This document shows, in pieces, positions 29,472-38,140 of a stretch of DNA of 64,000 nucleotides. Source of the DNA: Streptomyces sp. NBC_01463 (GTDB lineage Bacteria > Actinomycetota > Actinomycetes > Streptomycetales > Streptomycetaceae); NCBI GenBank assembly GCA_036227345.1, contig CP109468.1, positions 434,001-498,000 of the forward strand, in the 5' to 3' direction. The notes beneath the pieces were generated by a model. That model was not told the DNA's origin. It did not search any database and was given only the letters and a program-made list of their open reading frames with translations. How positions within the stretch are numbered: position 1 is the first letter of the stretch; every line of letters begins with the position of its first letter. The translations under genes were made by a program, and so were the position numbers.

Positions 29472-30947
29472 ATGAGCGCGATGGACATGCCGGCCGACCT
29501 GCCCAAGGAAGCGGCACGACCTGTGGCCAGGGCCCGGCCGGCGGCACCACGACTCAGCTGGCTGACGCTGGCTCTGATGACCACGGCATCGGTGGCGAGC
29601 CTGCGGGCGGCGCCCACCATGGCCGTCTACGGGCTCGCCTGTGTCTTCCTCTACCTCATCCCCGCGATCGTGTTCCTGCTCCCGACCGCGCTGGTCTCGG
29701 CCGAACTGGCATCGGGCTGGCCGGGCGGTGTGTACCGCTGGGTGAGCGAGGGGCTGTCGAAGCCGCTCGGATTCCTCGCCGTGTGGTGCCAGTTCGCGAT
29801 GACGATCTTCTACTATCCGAGCCTGCTGGCCTTCGTGGCCTCCACCATCGCCTACGTCATCGATCCGGCCCTGGCCTCCAACGGCCTCTACACCGCGATC
29901 GTGATCATGGTGCTGTACTGGACGGGCGTCTGGATCTCCTCACGGGGCACCAAGGCGCTGGCGGGGCTCTCCTCCTGGGGGCTCGTCATCGGGACGCTGA
30001 TCCCCGGCACCGTGCTGGTCGTGCTGGGCATGGTCTTCCTCGGGCAGGGCAACGGCTCCGCCGCCCCGATGACCTCCTCGCACCTGCTCCCCCAGTGGGC
30101 GGGGCTCGCCAGCCTCGTACTGATCGTCAACAACTTCCTGTCGTACTCCGGCATGGAGATGAACGCGGTCCACGTCTCCTCGCTGAAGAACCCGGCGAAG
30201 GAGTACCCGAAGTCGATGTTCCTGGCCATGGGCCTGGTCCTGCTGATCTTCATCCTGCCCGCCCTGGCGATCAGCTGGGTGGTGCCGGCGAACCAGCTGA
30301 GTCTGACGGCCGGTGTGATGCAGGCGTTCGACGCGTTCTTCGCCCACTTCCACGTCGGCTGGATGACACCGATCGCCGCGGTGATGCTCGTGTCGGCGGC
30401 CCTCGGCGGGATGCTGACCTGGCTGGCCGGACCGTCCAAGGGCCTGCTGGAGATCTCCCGCAGCGAGGGCTATCTGCCGCCGTACCTCCAGCGCCTCAAC
30501 AAGAACGGGATCCAACAGAACATCCTGGTCACCCAGGGCGTGGTGACGACCGTCATCGCGCTCATGTACGCGCTGATCCCGAACGTCTCGAACGTCTACT
30601 GGATCTTCTCCACCATCACCACGCAGGTCTACCTGATCGTGTACCTGCTGATGTTCGTGGCCGCCATGCGGCTGCGGAAGACGCAGCCGGACCACCCGCG
30701 CGGCTACCGCGTCCCGGCGCTCAACGTACTGTGCGTCGTCGGTCTGCTGGCCTCGGTCGCGGCCCTGGCGATCGGCTTCGTGCCGCCCTCGCAGTTCGGC
30801 GGCGGAAGCGTCGGCGTGTACGTCGCGATCATCGGCGGCGGTCTGGTCATCCTCGGTCTGTTGGTCCCGTATCTGTTCCTGCGGCTGCGCAAGCCCAGCT
30901 GGCGCACCACGGCGGCCGACCCGGCCGGTGAGGAGGCCACGTCATGA
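29472..30947 (+). CDS. APC-superfamily amino-acid permease (glutamate/GABA-antiporter-like)
   Basis: 491-residue membrane protein with about 12 hydrophobic segments. The first transmembrane block LALMTTASVASLRAAPTMAV and the region NFLSYSGMEMNAVHVSSLKNPAKEYPKS are typical of the GadC-like APC branch. Substrate probably an amino acid, not determinable. Start at ATG 29472 with a strong GGAGG; in-frame ATG at 29448 lacks one. Its stop overlaps the next start (ATGA), opening a three- or four-gene unit with a small membrane protein, an M20 peptidase and a ThrE-like exporter. Divergent from the cellulase gene. Confidence 0.88.
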   Translation: MSAMDMPADLPKEAARPVARARPAAPRLSWLTLALMTTASVASLRAAPTMAVYGLACVFLYLIPAIVFLLPTALVSAELASGWPGGVYRWVSEGLSKPLGFLAVWCQFAMTIFYYPSLLAFVASTIAYVIDPALASNGLYTAIVIMVLYWTGVWISSRGTKALAGLSSWGLVIGTLIPGTVLVVLGMVFLGQGNGSAAPMTSSHLLPQWAGLASLVLIVNNFLSYSGMEMNAVHVSSLKNPAKEYPKSMFLAMGLVLLIFILPALAISWVVPANQLSLTAGVMQAFDAFFAHFHVGWMTPIAAVMLVSAALGGMLTWLAGPSKGLLEISRSEGYLPPYLQRLNKNGIQQNILVTQGVVTTVIALMYALIPNVSNVYWIFSTITTQVYLIVYLLMFVAAMRLRKTQPDHPRGYRVPALNVLCVVGLLASVAALAIGFVPPSQFGGGSVGVYVAIIGGGLVILGLLVPYLFLRLRKPSWRTTAADPAGEEATS

Positions 30948-31381
30948 GCCCCACCCGATTCGCCTCGGAGCACCGCTGGCTGTACATCGGCGCGATCGTG
31001 CTGCTGGTGGCTCTCGCCGTCGTCGGCGTCATCCGGTACGAGAACGTCGAGACCGACAACCAGGCGACGAAGAAGGCCGAACAGCTCGCGGACGCGGCCG
31101 AGGACGCCGGGCTCCCCCGCCCTGACGTGAACAACCTCAAGCAGGCCCTGGGCAACGACGGCGGCCAGGTCTGCGACAAGCCCGGCTCCGCGCTCAACAC
31201 CGCGCTGTGGAAGATCAACCTGGGCAACGGGGCGACCGGCCCCGGCATGCGCCCCGTGATCGCGGACACCGAGGCGGTCCGGGCGGAGGCCAAAATCCTG
31301 GAGATCTACTGCCCGGACAAGCTGCACAAGATCCAGGACAAGATCGACGACCTCAAGACCGACGACACTGTGAGGCGCTGA
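30944..31381 (+). CDS. Small membrane-anchored protein of unknown function
   Basis: 145 residues: a short cytoplasmic N terminus, one transmembrane segment (residues ~13-28) and an extracytoplasmic region rich in Lys/Asp/Ala. Two Cys (GQVCDKPG and EIYCPDK) could form a disulfide outside the membrane. No recognised domain. Coupled to the permease by ATGA and to the peptidase by a 1-base TGATG overlap, so it is probably a partner of one of them. Confidence 0.8.
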   Translation: MSPTRFASEHRWLYIGAIVLLVALAVVGVIRYENVETDNQATKKAEQLADAAEDAGLPRPDVNNLKQALGNDGGQVCDKPGSALNTALWKINLGNGATGPGMRPVIADTEAVRAEAKILEIYCPDKLHKIQDKIDDLKTDDTVRR

Positions 31382-32736
31382 TGAGCACCGACGGACTCGC
31401 GGGCCGCATCGCCGCGCTGATGCCCCGTGCCCAGGCCGATCTGACCGAGCTGGTGTCCATCCCGTCGGTCGCCGACGCCCGCCAGTACCCGCCCGAGGAG
31501 TGCCGCCGGGCCGCCCAGTGGGTGGCCGACGCCTTCACCGAGGCCGGGCTGCAGGACGTACACCTCGTCGAGACACCGGACGGCAGCAACGCGGTGATCG
31601 GTCACCGCCCGCCCCCGCCGGGCGCCCCGACCGTGCTCCTGTACTGCCATTACGACGTACAGCCGCCGCTGGACGACGACGCGTGGACCACACCGCCCTT
31701 CGCCCTGACCGAACGGGACGGCCGCTGGTACGGGCGCGGCACGGCCGACTGCAAGGGCAACATCGTCATGCACCTCACCGCCCTGCGGGCGCTGGGCGAC
31801 GACATTCCGGTGGGGCTGAAGTTCGTGGCGGAGGGTTCGGAGGAACAGGGCACCGGCGGCCTGGAGCAGTACGTCGACGCCCACCGCGACCTGTTCACGG
31901 CCGACGCCCTGCTGGTGTGCGACACCGGGAACGCGGCGGTGGGTGTCGGGACCGCCACCACCTCCCTTCGCGGGCTGGTGAATGTCGTGGTGACGGTCGA
32001 CACCCTGGCCGGTGAGATCCACTCCGGCATGTTCGGCGGTCCCGCCCCCGACGCGCTCGCCGCTCTCGTCCAGCTGTTGTCCACGCTGCGCGACCCGGAG
32101 TCGGGCGCGACGCGGATCGACGGCCTGGACGCCTCGGGGAGCTGGGAGGGCGCCGGCTACGACGAGCAGCAGTTCCGTGCCGACGCCGGTGTACTGGACG
32201 GTGTGCCCCTCACCGGAACCGGCAGCGTCGCCGACCGGCTGTGGGCCCGGCCGGCCGTCACCGTCCTCGGCATCGACTGCCCGCCCGTGGTGGGTTCGGC
32301 TGCCGCGGTGCCACCGAAGGCCGCGGCCCGGGTCAGTCTGCGCATCCCGCCCGGCACCGACGCGGACGCCGCCCGGACCGCGCTCACCGGCCACCTCACG
32401 GAACGGGCGCCGTGGGGGGTGCGGGTGAAGGTGGAGCCGGAGTCCACCGGCTCGCCGTTCCGCGCGGCCACGGACGGTGCCGCGTACGGGGCGCTCGGCG
32501 ATGCGATGCGCACGGTGTACGGCAAGCCGATGACGTTCCTGGGCCAGGGCGGGTCCATCCCCCTCTGCAATGTCCTCGCGGACGCCTATCCGTCGGCCGA
32601 GATCATCCTGATGGGCGTCGAGGAACCGCAGTGCCTCATCCACGCCCCGAACGAGAGCGTGGACCCCACCGAGATCGAGCACATGGCGCATGTGGAGGCC
32701 CTGTTCCTCCACGCGTACGCCCGGGCCCACCGCTGA
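31381..32736 (+). CDS. M20-family dipeptidase/peptidase
   Basis: 451-residue zinc metallopeptidase of the M20 (carnosinase/PepV/DapE) family, cytoplasmic. Metal ligands visible: His in LYCHYDVQPP, Asp in GRGTADCKGNI, and the Glu pair in VAEGSEEQGTGG. The lid domain follows (GEIHSGMFGG) and a C-terminal His in CLIHAPNESV. Together with the upstream permease it suggests uptake and cleavage of a dipeptide or N-acyl amino acid. Start ATG 31381, one-base overlap with the previous stop. Confidence 0.9.
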   Translation: MSTDGLAGRIAALMPRAQADLTELVSIPSVADARQYPPEECRRAAQWVADAFTEAGLQDVHLVETPDGSNAVIGHRPPPPGAPTVLLYCHYDVQPPLDDDAWTTPPFALTERDGRWYGRGTADCKGNIVMHLTALRALGDDIPVGLKFVAEGSEEQGTGGLEQYVDAHRDLFTADALLVCDTGNAAVGVGTATTSLRGLVNVVVTVDTLAGEIHSGMFGGPAPDALAALVQLLSTLRDPESGATRIDGLDASGSWEGAGYDEQQFRADAGVLDGVPLTGTGSVADRLWARPAVTVLGIDCPPVVGSAAAVPPKAAARVSLRIPPGTDADAARTALTGHLTERAPWGVRVKVEPESTGSPFRAATDGAAYGALGDAMRTVYGKPMTFLGQGGSIPLCNVLADAYPSAEIILMGVEEPQCLIHAPNESVDPTEIEHMAHVEALFLHAYARAHR

Positions 32737-32758
32737 GTCCGGTGGCGGGGCGAGAGGG

Positions 32759-34012
32759 ATGACCGAGGGGCCGCCGGACGTCGTGCGGGAGACCGGGCAC
32801 GACGACCTGGCCGGCTTCCTCGGCCGGCTCACCCGGCTGATGCTCGGCTCCAGCGGCGAGGGGGCCGAGCAGATCGAGGGGGCCGTCACCGCGGTGGCCC
32901 GGGGACTCGGCGGCACGGCGACCCTGGCCGTGCTCCCGGATGCCGCCACCGTCGCCGTGACCTCGCACGGCCGGAGCTCCACGGTGGTGGTGCGGGCCTT
33001 TCCCGAGGTCTTCCGGATGGACCGGATGGCAGCGCTCAAACCGTTCCTGCACGAGGTGGCGGCCGGCCGGCTGGACGTGGCGCAGGCCGACCGCCGCCTC
33101 ACCGCCATCACCTCGTCCCCTCTCCCGTATCCCTGGTGGGCGAAGCTGATCGGCATCGTCCTGTTCTCGGTCGGCTTCGCGCCGTTGATGCAGCCGACCT
33201 GGTACGAGGTGGGCAGCACCGCGGTCCTGGCGACGGTCGCCGCGTGCCTGGTCGTCGCGGCGGACCGGCTGCCGCGGCTGGCCAAGGTGCTGCCGCTGGT
33301 CGTCGCGGTGACCGTCTCCGTGCTCACGCTGGAGGTGTTCGCGCGGACCGGCGCGCACGGCGGTCCGGTCCTGCTCATGCTGCCGGCGCTGTTCTTCTTC
33401 GTGCCCGGTGACTACCTGAGCGCGGCGGCGGCCGAACTCGCGGCCGGATACCTCACCACGGGTGCCATCCGCCTCGTCTACGCCGTGGCCCTGCTCGTCC
33501 AGCTGTTCGTGGGGGTGGTGCTGGGTCTGGTGATCACGGGACGTCCCCGGGAGGCTCTGTTCGACGTCGCCGCGCAGGGTGATCTGCCGCGCTGGGCGCT
33601 GTTCCTGGGCTGGATCGTCTTCACGGTCGGCACGCTGCTGGCCTTCGCCGTGCCGGCGGGGATGTTCGGCAGGCTGCTGGTCCTGGTGTACGTGACGGTG
33701 GGGGTCCAGTCGGGCTTCACCGTGCTGCTCGGGAACCTGGGCGGCACGTTCGCCGCAGCTGTCGTGCTGGGCGCGGCCACCACCTGGCTCGCGCGCCGCC
33801 CGGACCAGCCACCGCGCATCATTCTCGTGCTCCCGGGCTTCTTCACGCTGACGGTCGGTTCGCTGGGGATGCGCGGTCTGACGGCACTGGCGGGCGGCGA
33901 CACCGTCGAGGGGTTCCGCGATCTCACCGAACTCGTGACCCTCGTGACGGCGATCGCCGCGGGGCTCCTGGTGGGTGCGGTGGCGGCCCAGCGGCCCGGC
34001 CGGGCCGGCTGA
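32759..34012 (+). CDS. ThrE-type threonine/serine exporter family protein
   Basis: 417-residue membrane protein with a cytoplasmic N-terminal third and about ten hydrophobic helices, matching the ThrE architecture (DUF1212 plus ThrE_2 halves in one chain). Typical blocks: RLTRLMLGSSGEGAEQIE at the N terminus and LLMLPALFFFVPGDYLSAAAAEL in the middle. ThrE proteins export Thr or Ser by proton motive force. It begins 22 bases after the M20 peptidase gene, so it may export amino acids released by that enzyme. The RBS is weak. The stop codon lies in the loop of a 12-bp hairpin. Confidence 0.83.
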   Translation: MTEGPPDVVRETGHDDLAGFLGRLTRLMLGSSGEGAEQIEGAVTAVARGLGGTATLAVLPDAATVAVTSHGRSSTVVVRAFPEVFRMDRMAALKPFLHEVAAGRLDVAQADRRLTAITSSPLPYPWWAKLIGIVLFSVGFAPLMQPTWYEVGSTAVLATVAACLVVAADRLPRLAKVLPLVVAVTVSVLTLEVFARTGAHGGPVLLMLPALFFFVPGDYLSAAAAELAAGYLTTGAIRLVYAVALLVQLFVGVVLGLVITGRPREALFDVAAQGDLPRWALFLGWIVFTVGTLLAFAVPAGMFGRLLVLVYVTVGVQSGFTVLLGNLGGTFAAAVVLGAATTWLARRPDQPPRIILVLPGFFTLTVGSLGMRGLTALAGGDTVEGFRDLTELVTLVTAIAAGLLVGAVAAQRPGRAG

Positions 34013-34024
34013 CCGGCCCGGCCG
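33997..34024. terminator. Terminator overlapping the exporter stop codon
   Basis: CGGCCGGGCCGG (33997-34008) and CCGGCCCGGCCG (34013-34024) form a perfect 12-bp stem with the loop CTGA, which contains the stop codon. Eight bases before the convergent phosphatase stop. Confidence 0.65.
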
Positions 34025-34031
34025 TACGGAG

Positions 34032-35870
34032 TCAGTCCGCCGCCGCGGTGTCGCCGGCGTCCGCCGGGGGCACTTCGGCGAGCGCGAACCAGGCCGTCTT
34101 GCCTTCGGGTTCGGGGCGCACGCCCCACTGGTCGGCCAGGATGTCGAGCAGCATCAGCCCCCGCCCGGACGAGGCGAGTTCACCGGGGGCGCGCTGGTGG
34201 GGCAGTTCGTCGCCGCGGTCCATCACCTCGACGAGGAGCCGGCGCCGGCCGGCCTCGCCGGTGACGTACGCGTTGAGGGCGCCGTCCTGGTCGGTGTGGA
34301 CGAGGACGTTGCCGAGGAGCTCGGTCGCCAGGAGCACCGCGGTGTCCACCTGGTCCGGCCGTGCCCAGTCGTGCAGCAGGGCCTTCAGCTCGGCCCGGGC
34401 CTCGGCCAGTCCCTCGGCCTGGTGCTGGCCCACGGTCAGCATCAGCCTGCGGGGGCTGACCTCTGCCCGCGGCTGTCCGGAGTCACGGCGCAGGAGCAAC
34501 AGGGCGATGTCGTCGCCGTCGCGTGTGGTGGCGCCGCCCTCGGCCCCCGGTCCGGGGCTGAGCACGGCGGACATCAGCCGGTCGGCCATGCCCTCGAGGT
34601 CGTCGACGGGGCCGGGCGAGAACGCGTCGCGTACCCGCACCCAGCCGGTGTACATGTCGTGGCCGCCGTTCTCGATCAGCCCGTCCGTGCACAGCATCAG
34701 GATCTCGTCGTCGTGCAGCCGCACGATGTCGACGGGGTAGTCCTCCTCGCCGGGCATCAGGCCGAGCGGCAGGCCGCCGCTGATGTGTTTGATCAGGCAG
34801 GTGCCGTCCGGGGTGCGCAGGACGGGGTGCGGGTGTCCGGCCCGGGCGATGTGCAGGTCGCCGGTGGACGGGTCGGCCTCGATGTAGAGGCAGGTGGCGA
34901 ACCGGTCCTCGTCGAGGGTGGTGAGGAAGCGCGAGGCCCTGGCGAGGACGGCGTCCGGGCCGTGTCCCTCGGCGGCGTAGGCGTGCACGGCGGTACGCAG
35001 CTGGGCCATCAGCCCCGCGGCGTGCACGTCGTGTCCCTGCACGTCGCCGATGACCAGGGCGAGGCGTCCGTTGGGCAGGTCGATGCTGTCGTACCAGTCC
35101 CCGCCGACCATGAGCCCTCCCCCGGTCGGCACATAGCGCGTCGCCACGCTCAGTCCGGTCAGGGCGGGGCCCGCGGTGCGCATGCTGCGGCGCAGTCCGC
35201 GGGAGAGTTCCAGCTCCGCCCTGCTGGCGCGGGCGCGTTCGAGTACCTGGGCGAGCATCCGTCCGGTCATGGTCAGCAGGGCGCGTTCGGCGGCGGTGAA
35301 GGCGACGGGGGAACGGAAGGCGGTCAGCCAGACGCCGGTCACCCGCCCGGCGGTCACCAGCGGCAGGAAGGCCCATGCCTCGCGTTTCTTGCGGGCGGAG
35401 AGGTGCCAGGTGGCCGGGAAGCGGCGGCGGTACTCGTCCGTGGAGGACAGATAGACGGCGCGTCCGGTTCTGGCCACCTCGGCGGCCGGGTAGCCGGCCG
35501 TCAGCGTCATCCGGAAGCCGCGGTCGGCGCCGCCGGGGCGGAAGCCGTACTGCCCCAGCACGTTCAGGTTTCCCTCGCCGATGCCGAACACGCACTGGCC
35601 GTCCAGCGGGAAGTCGGGGGCGTACAGCGCTGCCACCAGCTTCAGTGCCTCGTCGAGCGAGTCGGCCGCGGCGACGGCGTGTCCGGCGGAGAGCAGCAGG
35701 GAGTCGCGGCGCCTGCCGTCCTCACCCGTGGGTCCGGACCGGCCAGGACCCGATGGTTCCTGCCCGTCCGGGGAGCCGGGGCGGGGTGTCTCCATCCGGT
35801 TCAGGGCGTCGATCTGGCCCAGCTCGGCATCGAGTGCGTCCGGCGGCGGATCGTCCCGTTCACCACCCAT
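34032..35870 (-). CDS. GAF-PP2C (SpoIIE-type) phosphatase with C-terminal ATPase/kinase domain
   Basis: 612-residue cytoplasmic regulator. A GAF sensor domain (residues ~55-200, including ESFRMTLTAGYPA-like and WHLSARKKREAWAFLPLV blocks) is followed by a PP2C phosphatase domain (~225-425: GGDWYDSIDL, VIGDVQGHDVHAAG, LCTDGLIENGG). The C terminus is a HATPase_c domain of the anti-sigma RsbW type (~470-600: LATELLGNVLVHTD, VMDRGDELP, GRGLMLLDILAD). Such proteins control sigma-factor partner switching in Streptomyces. Start chosen at ATG 35870 with GAAGGGA upstream; ATG 35915 is possible but its GGAG is too close. Confidence 0.87.
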   Translation of the reverse strand: MGGERDDPPPDALDAELGQIDALNRMETPRPGSPDGQEPSGPGRSGPTGEDGRRRDSLLLSAGHAVAAADSLDEALKLVAALYAPDFPLDGQCVFGIGEGNLNVLGQYGFRPGGADRGFRMTLTAGYPAAEVARTGRAVYLSSTDEYRRRFPATWHLSARKKREAWAFLPLVTAGRVTGVWLTAFRSPVAFTAAERALLTMTGRMLAQVLERARASRAELELSRGLRRSMRTAGPALTGLSVATRYVPTGGGLMVGGDWYDSIDLPNGRLALVIGDVQGHDVHAAGLMAQLRTAVHAYAAEGHGPDAVLARASRFLTTLDEDRFATCLYIEADPSTGDLHIARAGHPHPVLRTPDGTCLIKHISGGLPLGLMPGEEDYPVDIVRLHDDEILMLCTDGLIENGGHDMYTGWVRVRDAFSPGPVDDLEGMADRLMSAVLSPGPGAEGGATTRDGDDIALLLLRRDSGQPRAEVSPRRLMLTVGQHQAEGLAEARAELKALLHDWARPDQVDTAVLLATELLGNVLVHTDQDGALNAYVTGEAGRRRLLVEVMDRGDELPHQRAPGELASSGRGLMLLDILADQWGVRPEPEGKTAWFALAEVPPADAGDTAAAD

Positions 35871-36132
35871 CCGGCATCCCTTCGTCCCGATGTCGTCGCC
35901 GACTGTTCGTTCCATGCTCCGACGGGAGAGCCGGGACCGCAGTACGAGACGTCGTGACGGCGGCGGGGCACGGGGTCGTGTGCCCCGCCGCCGCACGGGA
36001 GGTCAGGGGGCCGGCGGGGGTGCGCCGGCGGGTGCCGACAGGCCCGGCGGGCGTCGGGGAAGGGTGCCGCCGACGCGGTGCGGGGGCGCTGTCAGGCCGG
36101 GGACGGGGGTTCCCCCGCGCGAGCGGTCCGGG

Positions 36133-36294
36133 CTACCGGTACGCCGCCGACCTGCGCACATCGCTGAAGTCGATGGCCCGGTCGGCCTCGCGCAGCGTCT
36201 CCTCAGCCACCCGGCGCACCTCCGCCGGCACATCCCCGTGTTCTTCCACGAGTCCGGCGTAGATCGGTGCCTCGGTACTGTCGGTGAAACTCAC
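36133..36294 (-). CDS. Small acidic protein of unknown function
   Basis: 53 residues from a GTG start (MSFTDSTEAPIYAGLVEEHG...), acidic and helical in character (VRRVAEETLREADRAIDF), with no signal or membrane segment. TTGAGG lies upstream at usable spacing. The composition and clean ends suggest a real gene, similar in style to short Streptomyces hypotheticals, but I cannot name it. Divergent from the receiver-flavoprotein gene and upstream of the phosphatase gene on the same strand. Confidence 0.55.
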   Translation of the reverse strand: MSFTDSTEAPIYAGLVEEHGDVPAEVRRVAEETLREADRAIDFSDVRRSAAYR

Positions 36295-36481
36295 GTCGCA
36301 CTGCCTCAATCGATTGTGTATGCCATGGTTCGGCCGGAAACAGGGGCCGATTCTACGTGGTCCGCGATCTCCGCCGCGGAGGGCACCGGGTAGTGGGCAC
36401 GCACCCCGGCCGGCCTGCGGTTCTGTCCGGACTCCGATCTTCGGCCGACGTTTCGCCGTCCTTGCGGGAATGATGGGCACC

Positions 36482-38140
36482 ATGGCGAATCCGACCATCC
36501 TGACCGTCGACGACGACCCGGCGGTCTCCCGCGCCGTCGCCCGCGACCTGCGGCGCCAGTACGGCGAGCGCTACCGCATCGTGCGGTCGCTCTCCGGCAG
36601 TGACGCCCTCGACGCGTTGCGCGAGATCAAACTGCGCGGCGACCGGCTGGCCGTCCTGCTCGCCGACTACCGCATGCCGCACATGAACGGCATCGAGTTC
36701 CTGGAAGCGGCGATGGATCTGTTCCCGCTCGCCCGCCGGGTGCTGCTGACCGCGTACTCGGACACCGAGGCGGCGATCGACGCGATCAACGTGGTGGACC
36801 TGGACCACTACCTCCTCAAGCCGTGGAGCCCGCCGGAGGAGCATCTGTACCCGGTGATCGACGGCCTGCTGGAGACCTGGCACGCCATTCCCGATCCGGG
36901 CGAGACGCAGACCCGGGTGGTGGGGCACCGCTGGTCGGCGCCGTCGTTCGCGGTCCGTGACTTCCTGACCCGCAATCTGGTCCCCTACCGCTGGCTGCTG
37001 TCCGACGAGCCGGAGGGGCAGGGGCTGCTCGCCGCGGCCGGGCTCTCTGCGGCGGACGTCCCGGTGGTCGTCACCCCGGACGGGAAGCCGCTGGTCTCCC
37101 CCACCGAGCAGGAGCTGGCCGCGCAGGTCGGCCTCAGCACGGTGCCGTCCTCGGACTTCTACGACCTGGTGGTGGTCGGCGGCGGGCCCGCGGGCCTGGG
37201 GGCGGCCGTGTACGGCGCGTCGGAGGGGCTGCGGACGGTCCTGGTGGAGGAGCGGGCGACCGGCGGTCAGGCCGGGCAGAGCAGCCGGATCGAGAACTAC
37301 CTCGGCTTCCCGGACGGTGTCTCCGGCTCCCAGCTCACCGACCGGGCCCGCCGGCAGGCGCTGAAGTTCGGGGCGGAGATCCTGAGCGCGCAGCGGGCGG
37401 TCGCCCTGGAGGCGGCCGGGGCGGGCCGGGTCCTGCGGCTCGGCCCCGAGAGCTCGATCGCCGCGCACACGGTGGTGCTGGCGACCGGGGTCTCCTACCG
37501 GCTGCTGACCGCGCCCGGGCTGGCGGAGTTCGCCGGTGCGGGGGTGTTCTACGGCTCCGCCGTCACGGAGGCGCCGAGCTGTTCGGGCGAGGACGTGTAC
37601 ATCGTCGGCGGGGCCAACTCCGCGGGCCAGGCGGCGGTGCACTTCTCGCGCTACGCGCGGCGGGTCCACATCCTGATCCGCCAGGGCGATCTGGCCCGCT
37701 CCATGTCCAGCTACCTGATCGACCAGATCAACGGCATCGACACCATCGAGGTCCATCCGTGGACGGAGGTGAGCGCCGGTGCGGGCGACGGGCATCTGCA
37801 GGAGCTCACCTTGCGCGACAGCCGGTCGGGCACGGAGCGCGCCGTACCGGCCTCGTGGCTGTTCGTCTTCATCGGGGCCGAACCGCGTACGCAGTGGCTG
37901 GAGGGCGTCGTCACGCGCGACGCACGGGGGTTCGTCGTGACCGGTCCCGATCTGGTGGCCGGGGGCGGGCGTCCGGCCGGCTGGCGGCTGCCGCGCGATC
38001 CGTACCACCTGGAGTCGAGCGTGCCGGGTGTCTTCGCGGCGGGGGACGTGCGTTCCTCGTCGGTGAAGCGCGTGGCGTCGGCCGTCGGCGAGGGAGCCAT
38101 GGCGGTCTCCCTGGTGCACCGCTATCTGGAGGCGCAGTGA
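36482..38140 (+). CDS. Response-regulator receiver fused to a thioredoxin-reductase-like flavoprotein
   Basis: 552 residues. Residues 1-120 are a receiver domain: acidic pocket DDD (10-12), phosphoacceptor Asp62 (LADYRMP), Thr90 (LLTAY) and Lys113 (LLKPW). Residues ~130-215 form a thioredoxin-like segment (FLTRNLVPYRWL, VTPDGKPLV). From ~225 comes a TrxR-type FAD/NAD(P)H module (VVGGGPAGLGAA, IENYLGFPDG, VYIVGGANSAGQAA, PGVFAAGDVR). The CxxC disulfide of true TrxR is missing: only one Cys remains (APSCSGED). So phosphorylation may control a redox or electron-transfer activity. Start taken at ATG 36482; ATG at 36470 or 36473 would add 3-4 residues. Its stop overlaps the kinase GTG (GTGA). Confidence 0.88.
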   Translation: MANPTILTVDDDPAVSRAVARDLRRQYGERYRIVRSLSGSDALDALREIKLRGDRLAVLLADYRMPHMNGIEFLEAAMDLFPLARRVLLTAYSDTEAAIDAINVVDLDHYLLKPWSPPEEHLYPVIDGLLETWHAIPDPGETQTRVVGHRWSAPSFAVRDFLTRNLVPYRWLLSDEPEGQGLLAAAGLSAADVPVVVTPDGKPLVSPTEQELAAQVGLSTVPSSDFYDLVVVGGGPAGLGAAVYGASEGLRTVLVEERATGGQAGQSSRIENYLGFPDGVSGSQLTDRARRQALKFGAEILSAQRAVALEAAGAGRVLRLGPESSIAAHTVVLATGVSYRLLTAPGLAEFAGAGVFYGSAVTEAPSCSGEDVYIVGGANSAGQAAVHFSRYARRVHILIRQGDLARSMSSYLIDQINGIDTIEVHPWTEVSAGAGDGHLQELTLRDSRSGTERAVPASWLFVFIGAEPRTQWLEGVVTRDARGFVVTGPDLVAGGGRPAGWRLPRDPYHLESSVPGVFAAGDVRSSSVKRVASAVGEGAMAVSLVHRYLEAQ

